A stretch of DNA of 64,000 bases. It comes from Niebla homalea. Taxonomy: Eukaryota > Ascomycota > Lecanoromycetes > Lecanorales > Ramalinaceae. Below, in pieces: positions 9,308 through 20,550 of this stretch. Location: NCBI GenBank assembly GCA_019925105.1, contig JAHGAU010000007.1, positions 1,054,001-1,118,000 of the forward strand. The letters are read 5' to 3'. Within the stretch, counting starts at the first letter, position 1; each line of letters begins with the position of its first letter. The notes beneath the pieces are model-generated. The model ran no database searches. It was not told the DNA's origin and saw only the letters and a list, made by a program, of their open reading frames with translations. The position numbers and the translations under genes are program-made.

Positions 9308-11597
9308 TCATTTCTTTTGCTTTTTGGTGCTCTTGTTGCTGACCGCACTGATCACGCTGGCGCTACGTTTCCGCATGCTTCTAGCTCGAGCTGAAGAGCC
9401 ATCATCTGGTCCATTGGCCTCATTCGCTTCAGCCTCATCCTCCTCGTTCTCACCATCTTCATTGCTGTCCACCGGATTCTCGCCGCCGTTGGCTGCATTT
9501 CCACCTTTTTCCACCTTAGCTATCTCGTCCTCGTTTTCGCCGTCATCATCGTCGTCACCTTCACCTTGTTCCTCCTCTTCTTCGTCGCCCTCGTCTTCTT
9601 CCTCCTCCTCCTCCTCCTCCTCATCATCATCATTGTCATCCTGGTTATCTTTCTCTTCTTCAAGCACCTGACTTGCGTTAGATCCTTCACTGTCATCATC
9701 CTCATCTTCGTCTTTGACATCCTCTTCCACCTCTGCGCGAATATCTTCGACCTGCTCCGCCTCGTCTTCTTCCTCGACTTTCTCCTCGGCATCTTTCCGA
9801 GCAGGTTCATCGGCCTCTTCGTCTTCATCTTTCTTGCTTTCGACCTTGGAATCATCGTTCTCATCCTCGTCCTCCTTCTTTTCGGCCTCCCTCTCGGCCA
9901 CCGCATCTTGGGGTTGTTCACCTTGAGGGTTGATAGACCCAGTCTCCTCTCCTGCTTGGGTATCCATCTCATCAGCACCATCGCCATTCGCCAGTCGCCG
10001 TTGAGCCTCCCAGATCTTGATCTCGCCATCTACCTTCTCCCTCATCTTTCTGATCTCGACAAGCTGCTTCACGCCTTCGACCAATCGCTCATACTCGGTG
10101 ACCACCCGGTTCGTCGGCATTAGAAGTCGAGGAGGTATGCCCAACTCCGCCAAGCCGTCATTGATTCTCGTAGTCTGGACCGCGCTCTTCGCTTGCGAGG
10201 CCTTCACCACGCGCTCGTGCCTGAATTGCACACCAGAGGTGAGCCGCTCCTGAGGGTAGGTAATGCCGAACCTGACACGCTCCGCCTGGCTGAAGGGACG
10301 GTGCTGCGGCGTCGGATGGGGCTGGCGTTTCTCATGGCCGCCACCGGCGGATGCGCTGCCGATAGAGCTCCGGCCCCCACCTGTCCGGAGATCGGCGGCG
10401 GACTGGCTGTTGGCGGTTTCGGTATCCACGCCGAGGGCAGAACGACGCTTCTCTCGCTTCTCCGCTTCCCGCAGACGTTGCGATTGCATCATACTCTGCA
10501 TCAATTGCTGGAGGCCCTGGGAGGATTGGTAGACTGTTGTCGAGGCGTGCGCTGCGGCCTGGTTGATGGGTCGTGGAGTTTCGAGGCGGTCATAGAGGGC
10601 TTTGCGGTCTTCGAAGAGCTTCTCTTGATTGAGGACTATGCGGGAGAGCTCTTTGAGGAGCAATTCCTCCTCGTGCGCTTCCTCGGGGGTGCGGAGGAAC
10701 AGTTTGTCGACGTACTGCTTCCGCAGAGCTTCCTTTTTGGGGTCGTACTTCATCATTTTCTCGTGCTCTTCAAATTCGGTTGGATTCATACTTGAGAGTG
10801 GGGTGCGAAGAGCCATACATCTGGCCGCGACGGTGTAATACCTGCTCTTCAGGTCCTCCATAGTTCGGGGCTTCGGCTGACAGGTGGGATTGTCGACAGC
10901 CATTGCATCTCCAGAAGGCTCTGCATTGTTTGGCTGAGGTCGGAAGTCATATCGATCGATGACGACGACCCAGCGCAAATCATAGTCTATTGCCAGGTCT
11001 ACCAAATAGTCCGTCTCCGCTTTGCTCCAGTCGTCCGTTTTGAGATTGGCGTCGTATTCCTCCGCGGAGTATCTTGGCCGATCGATCCTGACGTTCCACT
11101 TGGCAGCGCGGGAGTCTTCAATATTGGTAGTCAGTCTGTCGTCGGTGTCCATTTCCGAGGCGGCATTGGAATCGGCCGGCGTGACCGGGAGACCTGCGAC
11201 GTTGGGCGCTGCATCCCCTTCCCTCTTCCAATGGCGCAGTACAAGCCCATCTTTGCGAGCAGAGTTCATGAAGGGTGTCTGCTCCCTGGTGACTACTATC
11301 AGCCTTGATCGGGAGCGCAAATGTGGCATGGGTACCATCGACGGGGCTTGAAGGGTATCTTTGGCTTCTCCTTGAATTTGGGCGCAACGATCGATATGGG
11401 GGGTGCCCCTTCAAAGTTGAGATCGAGAACTTCGCGCGCCATTCCACCTAGGCATCGTGAGTATTGTGCGAGAAGGCCTCGTGAGAAGGTGAACCTAAAC
11501 CTTTTATTTTTGGCTTGGGCGCCTTGGGCAGAGCAGGTTTGGGCGTCGGACCAGCGCTGGGCAAGCCCATCATATCTCGAGCATCGGAACCCATCAT
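9308..11597 (-). CDS. SWC4: SWR1/NuA4 subunit Swc4 (DMAP1 homolog)
   Basis: Shared subunit of the NuA4 histone acetyltransferase and SWR1 H2A.Z-exchange complexes. Exons: 11597-11501, 11447-11336 and 11285-9308 (728 aa). The first donor could instead follow 11495, which adds Gly-Leu. The start reads MMGSDARDMMGLPSAG, then GMAREVLDL. The join WEQTPFMNSARKDGLVLRHW across intron 11335-11286 is the family signature. The SANT/Myb-like region follows (WSKAETDYLVDLAIDYDLRW). The YEATS-independent central helix region and the cap (MLMPTNRVV) are present. The last 210 residues are an extreme Asp/Glu tract encoded by GAR/GAY triplets, much longer than in yeast Swc4, ending in a basic KKQKK that may act as an NLS. 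Confidence 0.92.
9530..9930 (-). repeat. Low-complexity GAG/GAA/GAT triplet tract encoding the Swc4 acidic tail
   Basis: The + strand is dominated by CTC, TTC and ATC triplets. These encode long Asp/Glu runs in Swc4 (for example at 9597-9640) and create artefactual long ORFs on both strands. Triplet-repeat slippage is a plausible source of length variation. Confidence 0.6.
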
Positions 11598-11837
11598 CGT
11601 CGCGGTAGAGGTGCAGATAATGGAGGCTGACAGTAGATGAGTCCTTGGGAAGGTGGGGGACTGCCGTGGTACAGCGGAGGCAGAGAGAGAGGAGAGTGAC
11701 GAAAGGAACCACCAGGAACCGCAGGTTCTCATCCATCGGCTTTATATAATAATGTTAAATCCGAACGCGACAAATATCTCAATTCGTGAATTAGTCTTTC
11801 CAGATCGACCTCCTATATCTATCAAACCTTAGTAGTC

Positions 11838-12697
11838 ATGGTAACGGGGCGCTTGAGACCATTGTGGTCAGCCCGGCTCCCTTCTCTTCTCCTTCTGCTT
11901 TTCTGGATTGCCCATGTACAAGGCTTGTACTTCTACATCGACCCTTCTTCCTCCAGCCCAAAATGCTTCTACGAGGAGTTACCGAAGGGCACCCTTGTTG
12001 TTGGTATGTTCCCAGCTTCACCCCGCTCACTGATTGATTGTTTAGAACTTGCAAGGCTGATGAACCTCCGATTTAGGTCACTACTCTGCCTTGCAGGCAA
12101 CTTCTCAATCGCCAAACACTTACGCAACCAATCCTGACCTCTCCATCACCGTGACTGTAAACGAAGTATTTGACAACGATCATCCCGTTGTGACCACCAA
12201 GGGCTCACACACTGGCAAATTCACATTTAGTGCTGCTGATGCCGGCGACCACCGCATTTGCTTCGCAGTCTCCGGCGCAGGCATCGGCGGCTGGCTCTCA
12301 GGGGGCCAGGGACATGGAGCCGTAAAGCTCACGCTGGATCTAGCCATTGGTGAAACGAACGCGATCAAGACGGCAGATGAGGGTAGGATGGGAGAATTGG
12401 CCCAGAAGGTCAGGGATTTGAATCAGCGCTTGGTCGATATCAGGAGGGAACAGATTTTCCAGAGGGTCAGTACATCCAGACGATCGCAGACACAAAAAAA
12501 AAAAAAAACATCTGCAAAAGCCACAGCTAACGGATGTGATGATGTAGGAACGCGAAGCCGAGTTCCGTGATCAGTCAGAAAGCACCAATGCTCGTGTTGT
12601 TAGATGGACGTTGATGCAACTGGTCTTGTTGGGCGTCACCTGCGCATGGCAGCTGTCCCATCTCAGGGCCTTCTTCATTAAGCAAAAATTGACATAG
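11838..12697 (+). CDS. p24 / emp24-gp25L cargo receptor, alpha type (Erp1/TMED-like)
   Basis: Type I membrane protein of COPI/COPII vesicles in the early secretory pathway. Three exons (11838-12003, 12077-12465, 12548-12697) give 234 aa. A signal peptide ([16 protein letters not shown]) is followed by LYFYIDP and [14 protein letters not shown], typical of the alpha p24 subfamily. The GOLD domain ends in DHRICFAV. A coiled-coil region follows ([19 protein letters not shown]), then one membrane span ([15 protein letters not shown]). The cytosolic tail [12 protein letters not shown] has the FF pair used for COPII binding and a KxKxx-type COPI retrieval signal, seen only after splicing out the last intron. 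That intron (12466-12547) carries an A15 run. Confidence 0.93.
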
Positions 12698-15600
12698 ACG
12701 GCTTGCTCAGCTTCTATTAACACTGCAAGAACTTGCTCGACCCCATTGGTAATTGTACTGTCATGTGCCTGATTTCACCCCCCCTACGACTTCTGTCGTC
12801 TTAAAGTGTTGTCCGTACATCAATGCCAGTCTGAATGAAGTTGAAGGATATGGTCCGTGTTATGAGAATATCTCGAGGTGTGCTTATCATTCGGTATGTG
12901 ACGATTTCCATTGTGTCTCTTAAGTCATAAGGCAGCTTATGCCTTCCACTAAAGATTCGAAGGCTGAAGCTATGCTCTAAATGTGAGAATTGAGAAGGCT
13001 GTTGTTTTACTCCTACCCTAATCGCCTTTGCAAAGCCATCTATGCGCCGGGTATGATTTTGGTTTTCGGAAAAATAAGTGCTTCGGAGAAGGCTTGTCTG
13101 CCCCGATGGCACAATCTGTACATGCATCTTCATTGTGATGTTGGTAAACTGGAACCTGTTGAATTGCCAGACTCTTTAATCTTGCTCTTGATCTTGCGGT
13201 GGCTTAATCACCAGCTGAAGTACTGTAAATGCTACAAGCCTCGGTGCATCAGACTGGACAATGGAAGCGAAAGCCCGGAAAGGGGGCCGGTAGATAGCAG
13301 GAGTCTTTGGAGAGGAATGAGAGCTGAAGAAGCGTTATCATTGCTCATGTGGACCCGCAGATTAGTACAGGTGCATGAAATTTCTGCTGTTCTTGCTGCC
13401 ACCTTGCTCCTTTCTCGGGCGATCAAGCAAGAAACATGGTCATTTAGCAAGCAGATCCTGCATGAAGGACCTGGCACGTGAGAGGCTGCTAGGAAGCGTT
13501 TCCCCGGCTGTCTCGCGGAGAAGTGACATCCACATAAGTGAGACCCCAGGCTGGAGTGCCCTTGAATCATTCGCTCGATCAGCTGTAATAACGGGATGAT
13601 GCCAGCATGAATTACGCCATCCTTTCGGGAAGAGCACATGAACAATGCAACCTCTCGGGAAGAGCAGATGAAACACAGCCATGATGATGAACCTGCTGAA
13701 GTAGCAAAATGTACTAGATCGTGCGTCATGCTTGATGGTTGAAACGCAGCGGGAGATGAGATCGACAAGTTGATCTAGCATTGAAGTCCTTTAGAAATCG
13801 TATATTGAGAGTTTTTCTCTCGAACAAACATGCAGGGAGGCGAGAAGGACAATTGCGCATGACCTGGCGAGAATCTGCTAGCAATGACCTCGATACCTTT
13901 GACCAGGAGATACACATGAGAGGATGGAGAGCAGGGGTCTGGTTCAAAAGACAATAGTTTGAGCTCGCATTTTGACATAAAAGATTGTAGCGCGTACTTG
14001 AACGCTGTGATGTCTTGTATCGTAGAAGCAATCTTTTTCGGCGCGCAATCATTTTGTACAAAAAAAGAATAGCAGCTCGTGTGATCAAGGAGAAGGCTGA
14101 TTGTGATCTAAGCGCCCTTCACTGGCAAAGAGGTCATGGAATTCTCAATTCTCATGGAGCGTAAGATTGGAGGCGCTGTGCATGATGAAAGCAGAATTTC
14201 GTTCGTCAGGACACGCAGCGGCTTCATGCATCATGCGTACCCCTGCAGCATTGGAACTGACCTGCATTCCAGCCAGCGTGCTCGGCGGTAGCCATGATGA
14301 TCTATATATGGTAAACGTCAAATAGCTTGTACATTGGAAATCGACCTAGATAATCGACGCATAAACCGTACACCTTCATGAAATGACTTTTGTAATTTGG
14401 TCTCCGCGTTTTCGCTATATTCTACTGGCAGACTAGAGCTAGTAACATCAATGTGCATACAAAATCCTAGTTGAGATCAGAACGATGCATGGCGCTTACA
14501 CTTTCGCAAATACTGTATGATATGCTGGGCCTTGATATCGTCAGGTGGCACAGGCAACACCTTGACTTGAGTCTAAGTCCCTCGTTCGTAGACTCGTAGT
14601 AGAGCGCTTAGGCAAATTGATCTTCGATTTAGCCGAGGAGCATGGATGTGGAGAACGCTAGTGTTAGCGTGAAAGGCGCCGGAACAAATTGCCCTCTATC
14701 GCTCCCTGCCGCTTTGCAGGTCCAGCCGCTGAGAAAGCCTTCAATCCTGCCAAAAGGTCGCGAGTCGTGTAACAAATCATGGCATCTAAAGATCCTTCCC
14801 TCGCCACAGGTTGCATGGGTAGTGCGGCATGCATCCGGAAGCATGCAGGTGGATGGAAGATTATTGAAAGGAATGGGTACATGAAGTCCTAGGTTGCGGG
14901 GGGCGACTTCTTTCTCCGACTTAGGAGGTGCCTTCCCGTCTCACAGACTAGTTGCATGTTTTGAGGTCCCAAGCGAGGCTTTGAAGTTGAGGGGCAAACC
15001 ATGGATGAGGCCATTATTATTTGCTAGGTCTTCATAGCAGTGTTGGACATGAAACGGCGACGCCCGGCTATTCAAGCCGCAAACGCAATGCCGCTGTGCA
15101 TTCCAGAAGGTGACCGCTGGCTGGGTTTTCTATGATCACTCCCCGTGGCATAATCACGTGTTACCAGTAGATCAGCAATTTCGAGAGGCACTGTTGGGAA
15201 CCTCTCAAATGGCCAGAGAATCGCTGGTGGAGCGTTGGTGCACAAGGTACGTGACCGCAATGATCTTGGCGCATTGGAGCACGATTCAGTCAAGAGGGGA
15301 ATCTGATGGCTAGCTTCCAGCCATGCAGACCTAGTCAGGATCGTCGTTTCATTCGCCCGATCGACCGCGACCACCGCGGTAGTTCACGTAAAGCCTGCTA
15401 GCGCGACGTTGTGGGAAATAACAGGCTAGTAGCAAGTAAGCCAAGAGTGACCGACGGTCAGTGCTCCAATTTGCCGCCGCTGTTTGATGAGCGATGAGCA
15501 AGCTGCACTTTGTTGGTCCTTACTGCACAGCCCACCATGGTGGTACAGACCGTCGCTTCGCTTGGATCCCTGTCAGCTACAGGAAGAATAGTAAGCGCTT

Positions 15601-16705
15601 GCTGGAAGGTCGCTGAGAAGGGCAGACACAGAAGCGGAGATGGCATTTAGTCCGCGGGCCAATCATGTATGAATCGATGGTGTTGAATCCTTTGGGCGTG
15701 ACTAGGTAGAAGGCAAGTGAGGAAACATTAACGCCAACCGGACTTGCTGCAGGGGCAATCCTGCCCCACTTCATTGGCAGACAAGACGAACCTTCCAGCT
15801 TCTAGTCAGCCAGGCGATCAGTCCTCGACGGTTTGCGTTTGGGTGTCCAGCCTCTTCCTGAAAGTTTCCTGAAAGAGGTTCACAGGTCTCCAAAACTTGA
15901 ACAATGGCAGTGCAGAGGACGGGATGTCAAGGCGTCTAATGGGAGATCAACAGCCGCCTAGCATGGGATTGACCGGTTTGGTTCAGCGATACGACCATTC
16001 ATCATAAGCCATGAGGACCAGGGGAATGCGCGGCCTCTAAAATTATTGTTCCACAGCGCTGGGTCTGACGCCCAACTCCAAATCAGCCAGGGATTTAACA
16101 ATGCGCATGAGAGCTCCGCACCAGAAAGTCATGCTTTGACTCTTCCCGCGTTGATCATTATTCCTCATGGTCTGCTATTTCCCACTAACAACTCTTGAAT
16201 CTTGAGAACTGCTTGGCGAGTGAACCCGCGCGACTAGACACGCTGCCCAATTTATTAGCCGATCATCGGTTCGAGCGTGAAGTGGGCGGCCTCCCCCCTC
16301 CCCCAAATCAACCCCCCCCCGGGACTCCCCGCTCGTCATTTATTTGAATTCAACTCAGGCCCTTTCCTCTACGCACAGCTATTATTCTTGCAACATACCC
16401 CGAAAGGGTTTCCTGGAACCCTTGAGTTCCTCCATGTGTCCCGCGACACAAGTTGTTGTAATTAAGTGAGCTTATAAGTATCGCCGGATTCTGCCGCGAA
16501 CCCCAGACCCTCGGGCCATAGACGCATCTTGCGAGACGCGTTGAGCGCAACTCAAGGTATGTGCAACATTAATATAATTTCCCCCTCGCGAAAATATCAC
16601 CACGCGAGCGAACTCGTGCTCACTCACAATGGCAGCTTCGACGTCTGAAGCGATTGCAGCCTGTCTCCTTACGACTGAAGCGTTCAAGGACCTCCGTCGT
16701 TTTGT
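12698..16705. other. 4-kb gene-poor region
   Basis: No ORF here carries a recognisable domain, and none can be extended with conserved exons. The longest (178 codons, minus, 13232-13768) has no coding character I trust. Two close direct repeats of about 20 bases lie at 13621-13670. CACGTG hexamers occur at 13475 and 15155. A pyrimidine-rich tract runs 16290-16330, probably part of the promoter of the downstream gene. Possible contents are a long promoter/5' UTR, a non-coding RNA or decayed repeats; the sequence does not decide. Confidence 0.4.
16287..16330 (+). promoter_or_regulatory. C/T-rich tract upstream of the Zn2Cys6-acetyltransferase gene
   Basis: A run of C6, C5 and C10 blocks broken by T and AAATCAA, about 380-420 bases before the start codon. 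Pyrimidine-rich tracts near transcription starts are common in filamentous fungal promoters. This is an inference from composition only. Confidence 0.3.
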
Positions 16706-19240
16706 ATGGCGCTGGTGGCCTCGAACCATTTTGGAAACAACGCCGGAGTGTATCATTCGCAGGGAATGGCGGAGCCCAGGCCCTCATTCACTGCAGTGAA
16801 TGTGCCTGCCCCTGTATCCCCCGGACCTGGTCCAAACACAACCGCGACAGAGGGTCCATCTAAGGAAAATGACACCAGGGAGACCCATCATCACCGATTA
16901 CCGTTTTACACCAATCATCAAGACTATAGAGATCCTCGTGAACCACCAAAAGATCATGCTCGCGAAGAAGCTATGCGACGAGAAAGCAGAATGTCGCCAG
17001 CCCCGGCATCGGCTTCCGCTCCTACTAATCCGGGCTTGGCTACCACTCAGCAATTAAATTCGGATTCCACTCCTCCATCCGTCCATCATCACCCCCAACC
17101 GTCGTCCCATCACGCACCTAATGGAATTGCTCCCACCCTCTCAGGCACTCACGGTGCAGAACAGCAGCAACCCCCACCAACGCTGCCACCACCGCCGATA
17201 CCGCAACAACAAAAACAGCAACAAGAAGAAGTGCCAGTAACCATGACGAGTCCCCAGAAGCGAAAGAGATCACTTTCGCGCGAGCGCCAGGTTCCAGCCA
17301 CTACTGCCTACAACCAAACTGCTCCACCCCAGCATGCTGGAAGCTCAAGGATGCACAGCGGGCCTGAGAACGGAAGACACGCTCCGCCCTACAGCCCTCA
17401 TAGCACTTATCCACCGCCGGAGAATATGTATCAACAGCAGACTCAGGCTTATCCACCTCCGTCCCAACACCCCTATCCACCGCCTCCAGATCAGCGGGGC
17501 AACGAAGCAGACGCATACTCGCGATCAAATGGTGCCCCTAGAAATGAATACGATCCACCACTCGACCCCAACATTGCACCTACACGAGAGCGTACATATT
17601 ATTCAGATTCTCATTTGGCCGAAGCACTTCAGCGAGAGAATCGTAGCTACGATTCAATGCCACCAAGGGAGCATTACATTACTCCTGAAGAGGAGGATGA
17701 TCCACATGTTCATTATGGTACTTTTGGCGGCACTCGAGAATCACAGTCCAACGAGATAGACCGTAAGCGGAGGAAGCGGATTTTTAGCAATCGAACCAAA
17801 ACTGGCTGTATGACCTGTAGACGGCGAAAGAAGAAATGTGATGAGCAACACCCTGAATGTGAGTCGTCTCAAATTCAGAGTGCATACTTTCCTGTTGAAG
17901 TTCGCTAACCAAGGCAATGCCAGGTAACAATTGTCTGCGAGGTGGCTTTGTGTGTGAAGGCTACACAATGCGCAATACCTGGCAAAAGCCCGTCAACGCA
18001 AAGCAGCCGATTCCGCTGCAATCCAAGAATGGTTGCTTCCCGGTGCAGGAGCCTTCACCGCGGGCGCCATATCCTCCAATGAGTCGGTATCAGGACGAGT
18101 ACCCTAGTCCGTCGCATCCCTCCAGCCGCGACTACGATTCCAGGCGTGAGTCGACCAGTGACCATGATGGGGTTTACGGAAGGAGCAGCCCTCCCCCCAA
18201 AGGTCAGCCTTCCTGGCCAAAACCTCCTGGTGGCCGACCCTATCCGAGTAATCCACCTGCAGCCTCCAAATATCAAGGAGACGATCATCGTGGCTCGATA
18301 TACGAGGCTGGACCGGATAGTCAGGAGTCTAGTGCGAGGCATCCTCCATCTTCCACCAACCAAACCGAATCGGCCCAGTCATCTTATTCGCAGCCCGGTC
18401 ACGCACCGACTCACAGCAGCACACCACCTAGCCAGAACGCCCAGGCGGCTGCTCAGGCGGCACTGACGCATCCAGCATCCATTCGGCCTTCGAATGGCCG
18501 CCGCACCGATCAATACACTGAACGGGAGAAGATGTTGAAGGGCATGTATTACTTCCCAATGACGCCCGCTCTCAACGAGGATCGCGAATCTTGCATACAG
18601 GCTCTCTGGAGGTTCAACAATGCGACGAACCCGGCCCACGATGCCAGCCAAGAAGAGCGAACACGCCTCTTCCGCAAGATTCTGGAGTTGCAGCCACACG
18701 CGGAGCCAAAGCTGCCGAACGGCGAACCGGCGCCTGTCTTGAACTACTCATTTCCACTCGGCAGCTGCGGTGAACGTGTCGTTGTCGAAGCCCCTTTCCA
18801 TTGTGACTACGGGTACAATATCACTATTGGGGATGATGTCCTCATTGGGGCCGACTGCCGCATATCGGACACTTGTTCGGTGACGATTGGAGCAAGGTGT
18901 ATCCTGAGTCCAAACGTCAAGCTGGTATGTGCTACCTATCCCATCGACCCGAGGCGGCGGATGGGCAGCAAAGGTCCTGCGTTGGGGCGCAACATTGTAA
19001 TCGAGGAAGACTGCTGGATCGGCGCGGGTGTTACCATCCTTGCGGGCGTGAGGGTAGGTAAAAGTAGCACGGTTGGAGCGGGGAGTTTACTACATCAGGT
19101 ACGGAATTTCTGGCCTGGCCTCCTCGCCCCGGTTTTGGCTTACGTGTGTCCCTTAGGATGTGCCCCGATTTACTGTCGTTGCTGGTAACCCGGCAAAAGT
19201 GAGCCGCGGAATCTATGATGGCAGTGGAGACGGGCAGTGA
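16706..19240 (+). CDS. Zn2Cys6 zinc-cluster protein fused to a maltose-acetyltransferase-like hexapeptide domain
   Basis: Three exons (16706-17858, 17924-19098, 19157-19240) give 803 aa. Residues 1-360 are Pro/Gln/His-rich and disordered. The Gal4-type binuclear cluster spans the first intron: CMTCRRRKKKCDEQHPEC then NNCLRGGFVC, i.e. C-x2-C-x6-C-x6-C-x2-C-x6-C. A second disordered linker is followed by a Mac domain (REKMLKGMYYFPMTPAL) and a left-handed hexapeptide helix (ITIGDDVLIGADCRI; WIGAGVTILAGVRVG), ending DVPRFTVVAGNPAKV across the last intron. The family acetylates sugars from acetyl-CoA. The position equivalent to the catalytic His of 'ATHP' reads ATYPID here, suggesting altered or lost catalysis. 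The start is not certain: an alternative model starts at 16629 with an intron 16704-16762. Confidence 0.87.
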
Positions 19241-19485
19241 GTGGAGTTTGGGGGTCGACAGCGTTGCATCATATCTCGCTATTATAAATAAGACATTGAT
19301 TCTTGCCAAGATTTCGCTGCATGGTACGTAGGTGGGAGGAGAAGTGAAAGGGCGTTGGTAGCATCCTCAGCCCTTTGGCAGTGTGACAATGTCAATCAAA
19401 TTCCATGACCAGAATTGGCACAACTGTTATAATGGTTATGTATGATTCTTGGATGCTAGGTGAGACTTCGAGTGAATTCTGCGCT

Positions 19486-20550
19486 TCATCCGTTCACAAC
19501 GACGCCACCGTTTGGATGTAAACTCTGGCCTGATATGAAGGAGCTGTCCTGGCTCGCCAAAAACACAAAACACGTCGCGATCTCACTCGGCTGGCCCGGC
19601 CGACCCATCGGGGTCGCGTCGAGGCTGTCCTGAGCGTACGACTTCATCGTCGTCGGAATCAGTGGCGTCCATACGGGCCCGGGACAGACCGCATTGACAC
19701 GGATCCCCCTCCCGATGACCAGATTCGAGAGCCCGCGCGTGAAGGCGATCATGGCGCCCTTGCTGGAGGTGTAGTCAAGGAGGTCCTGGCGGCCGATGTA
19801 GGCGTTGACGGAAGCGCAGTTGATCACGGTATCGCCGGCTTTCATGTGGGGGAGGGCGTACTTGGCGAGGAAGAAGCAAGGGTGGATGTTGGTGTCGAAA
19901 GTCTTGATCCATTGGTCTCTGTGGGAAGGGAGACATGTGTTCAGCATCAATGGATAATCAAGTAATGGTGGGGAGGGATGCAGTGAGGCAAACGTACTCG
20001 GAGAGCTCGTCCATGCTGTTGATCATGTTCTGGAAGCCGGCGTTGTTGACGAGGGTGTTGATGCCGCCCATCTTGGACAGGGCCTCGTCGACGACCTTTT
20101 GGCAGTTCTCCTTCTGCCTCAGGTCGGCAGCGTAGAGATGGCACTTCCCGCCGTACTCCTCAACCTTCTTCTTGGTCAACTCGGCGTCCTCTTGCTCTTG
20201 GGGCAGGTAGGCAATCAGGGAGTCGGCGCCCTCCATGGCGAACAGGATGGCAATGGCACGGCCGATCCCGCTGTCGCCTCCGGTGATGATGGCTTTCTTG
20301 CCCTCCAGCTTCTTGGCTGCTTTGTAGGTTTGGTACCCGCCATCTTCTGTGGGGAGTTCCGTGTCTGCAGGCGAAGGGCCTTTCATGTCCTTTTGCAGAC
20401 CACCCTTCTCCATGTGCTGGATTGGAACTTGATGACCTGGTGGAAGGTGAGCCTTCGAATGCTGTTGCATCTGGTGGAATGAGACATACCAGCAGTGAAC
20501 TGGGAATCCTCCGCGGTGGCGCTCTTTGCGGCATTCTTGACCGCCTCCAT
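19486..20550 (-). CDS. Short-chain dehydrogenase/reductase, YhdG/GsiB-like class
   Basis: NAD(P)-dependent oxidoreductase with a classical SDR fold. Exons 20550-20490, 20436-19998 and 19918-19486 give 310 aa. The cofactor loop is TGGDSGIG, and the structural motif is LVNNAGFQ. The catalytic triad region includes INCASVN and YTSSKGA (Tyr-x3-Lys). The C-terminus has PGPVWTPL and SGQSLHPNGG. The roughly 45-residue N-terminal extension before the Rossmann fold (GHQVPIQHM...LPTEDGGY) is typical of the bacterial 'general stress protein 39' class also common in fungi. The substrate is unknown. The start at 20550 (MEAVKNAAK) is preferred over 20598 because homologs begin at about this point. It stands alone with no pathway neighbours. 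Confidence 0.88.

Noticed and set aside
9566..10795. Long + strand ORFs of 185 and 200 codons opposite Swc4
   Set aside because: They are antisense to the Swc4 exon; the first is a hydrophobic Leu/Ile/Val/Phe artefact of the acidic triplet tract and neither has a domain.
13232..13768. 178-codon minus-strand ORF in the gene-poor region
   Set aside because: Composition is irregular (many Cys, His, Ser), there is no domain or plausible neighbouring exon, and overlapping ORFs exist in other frames.
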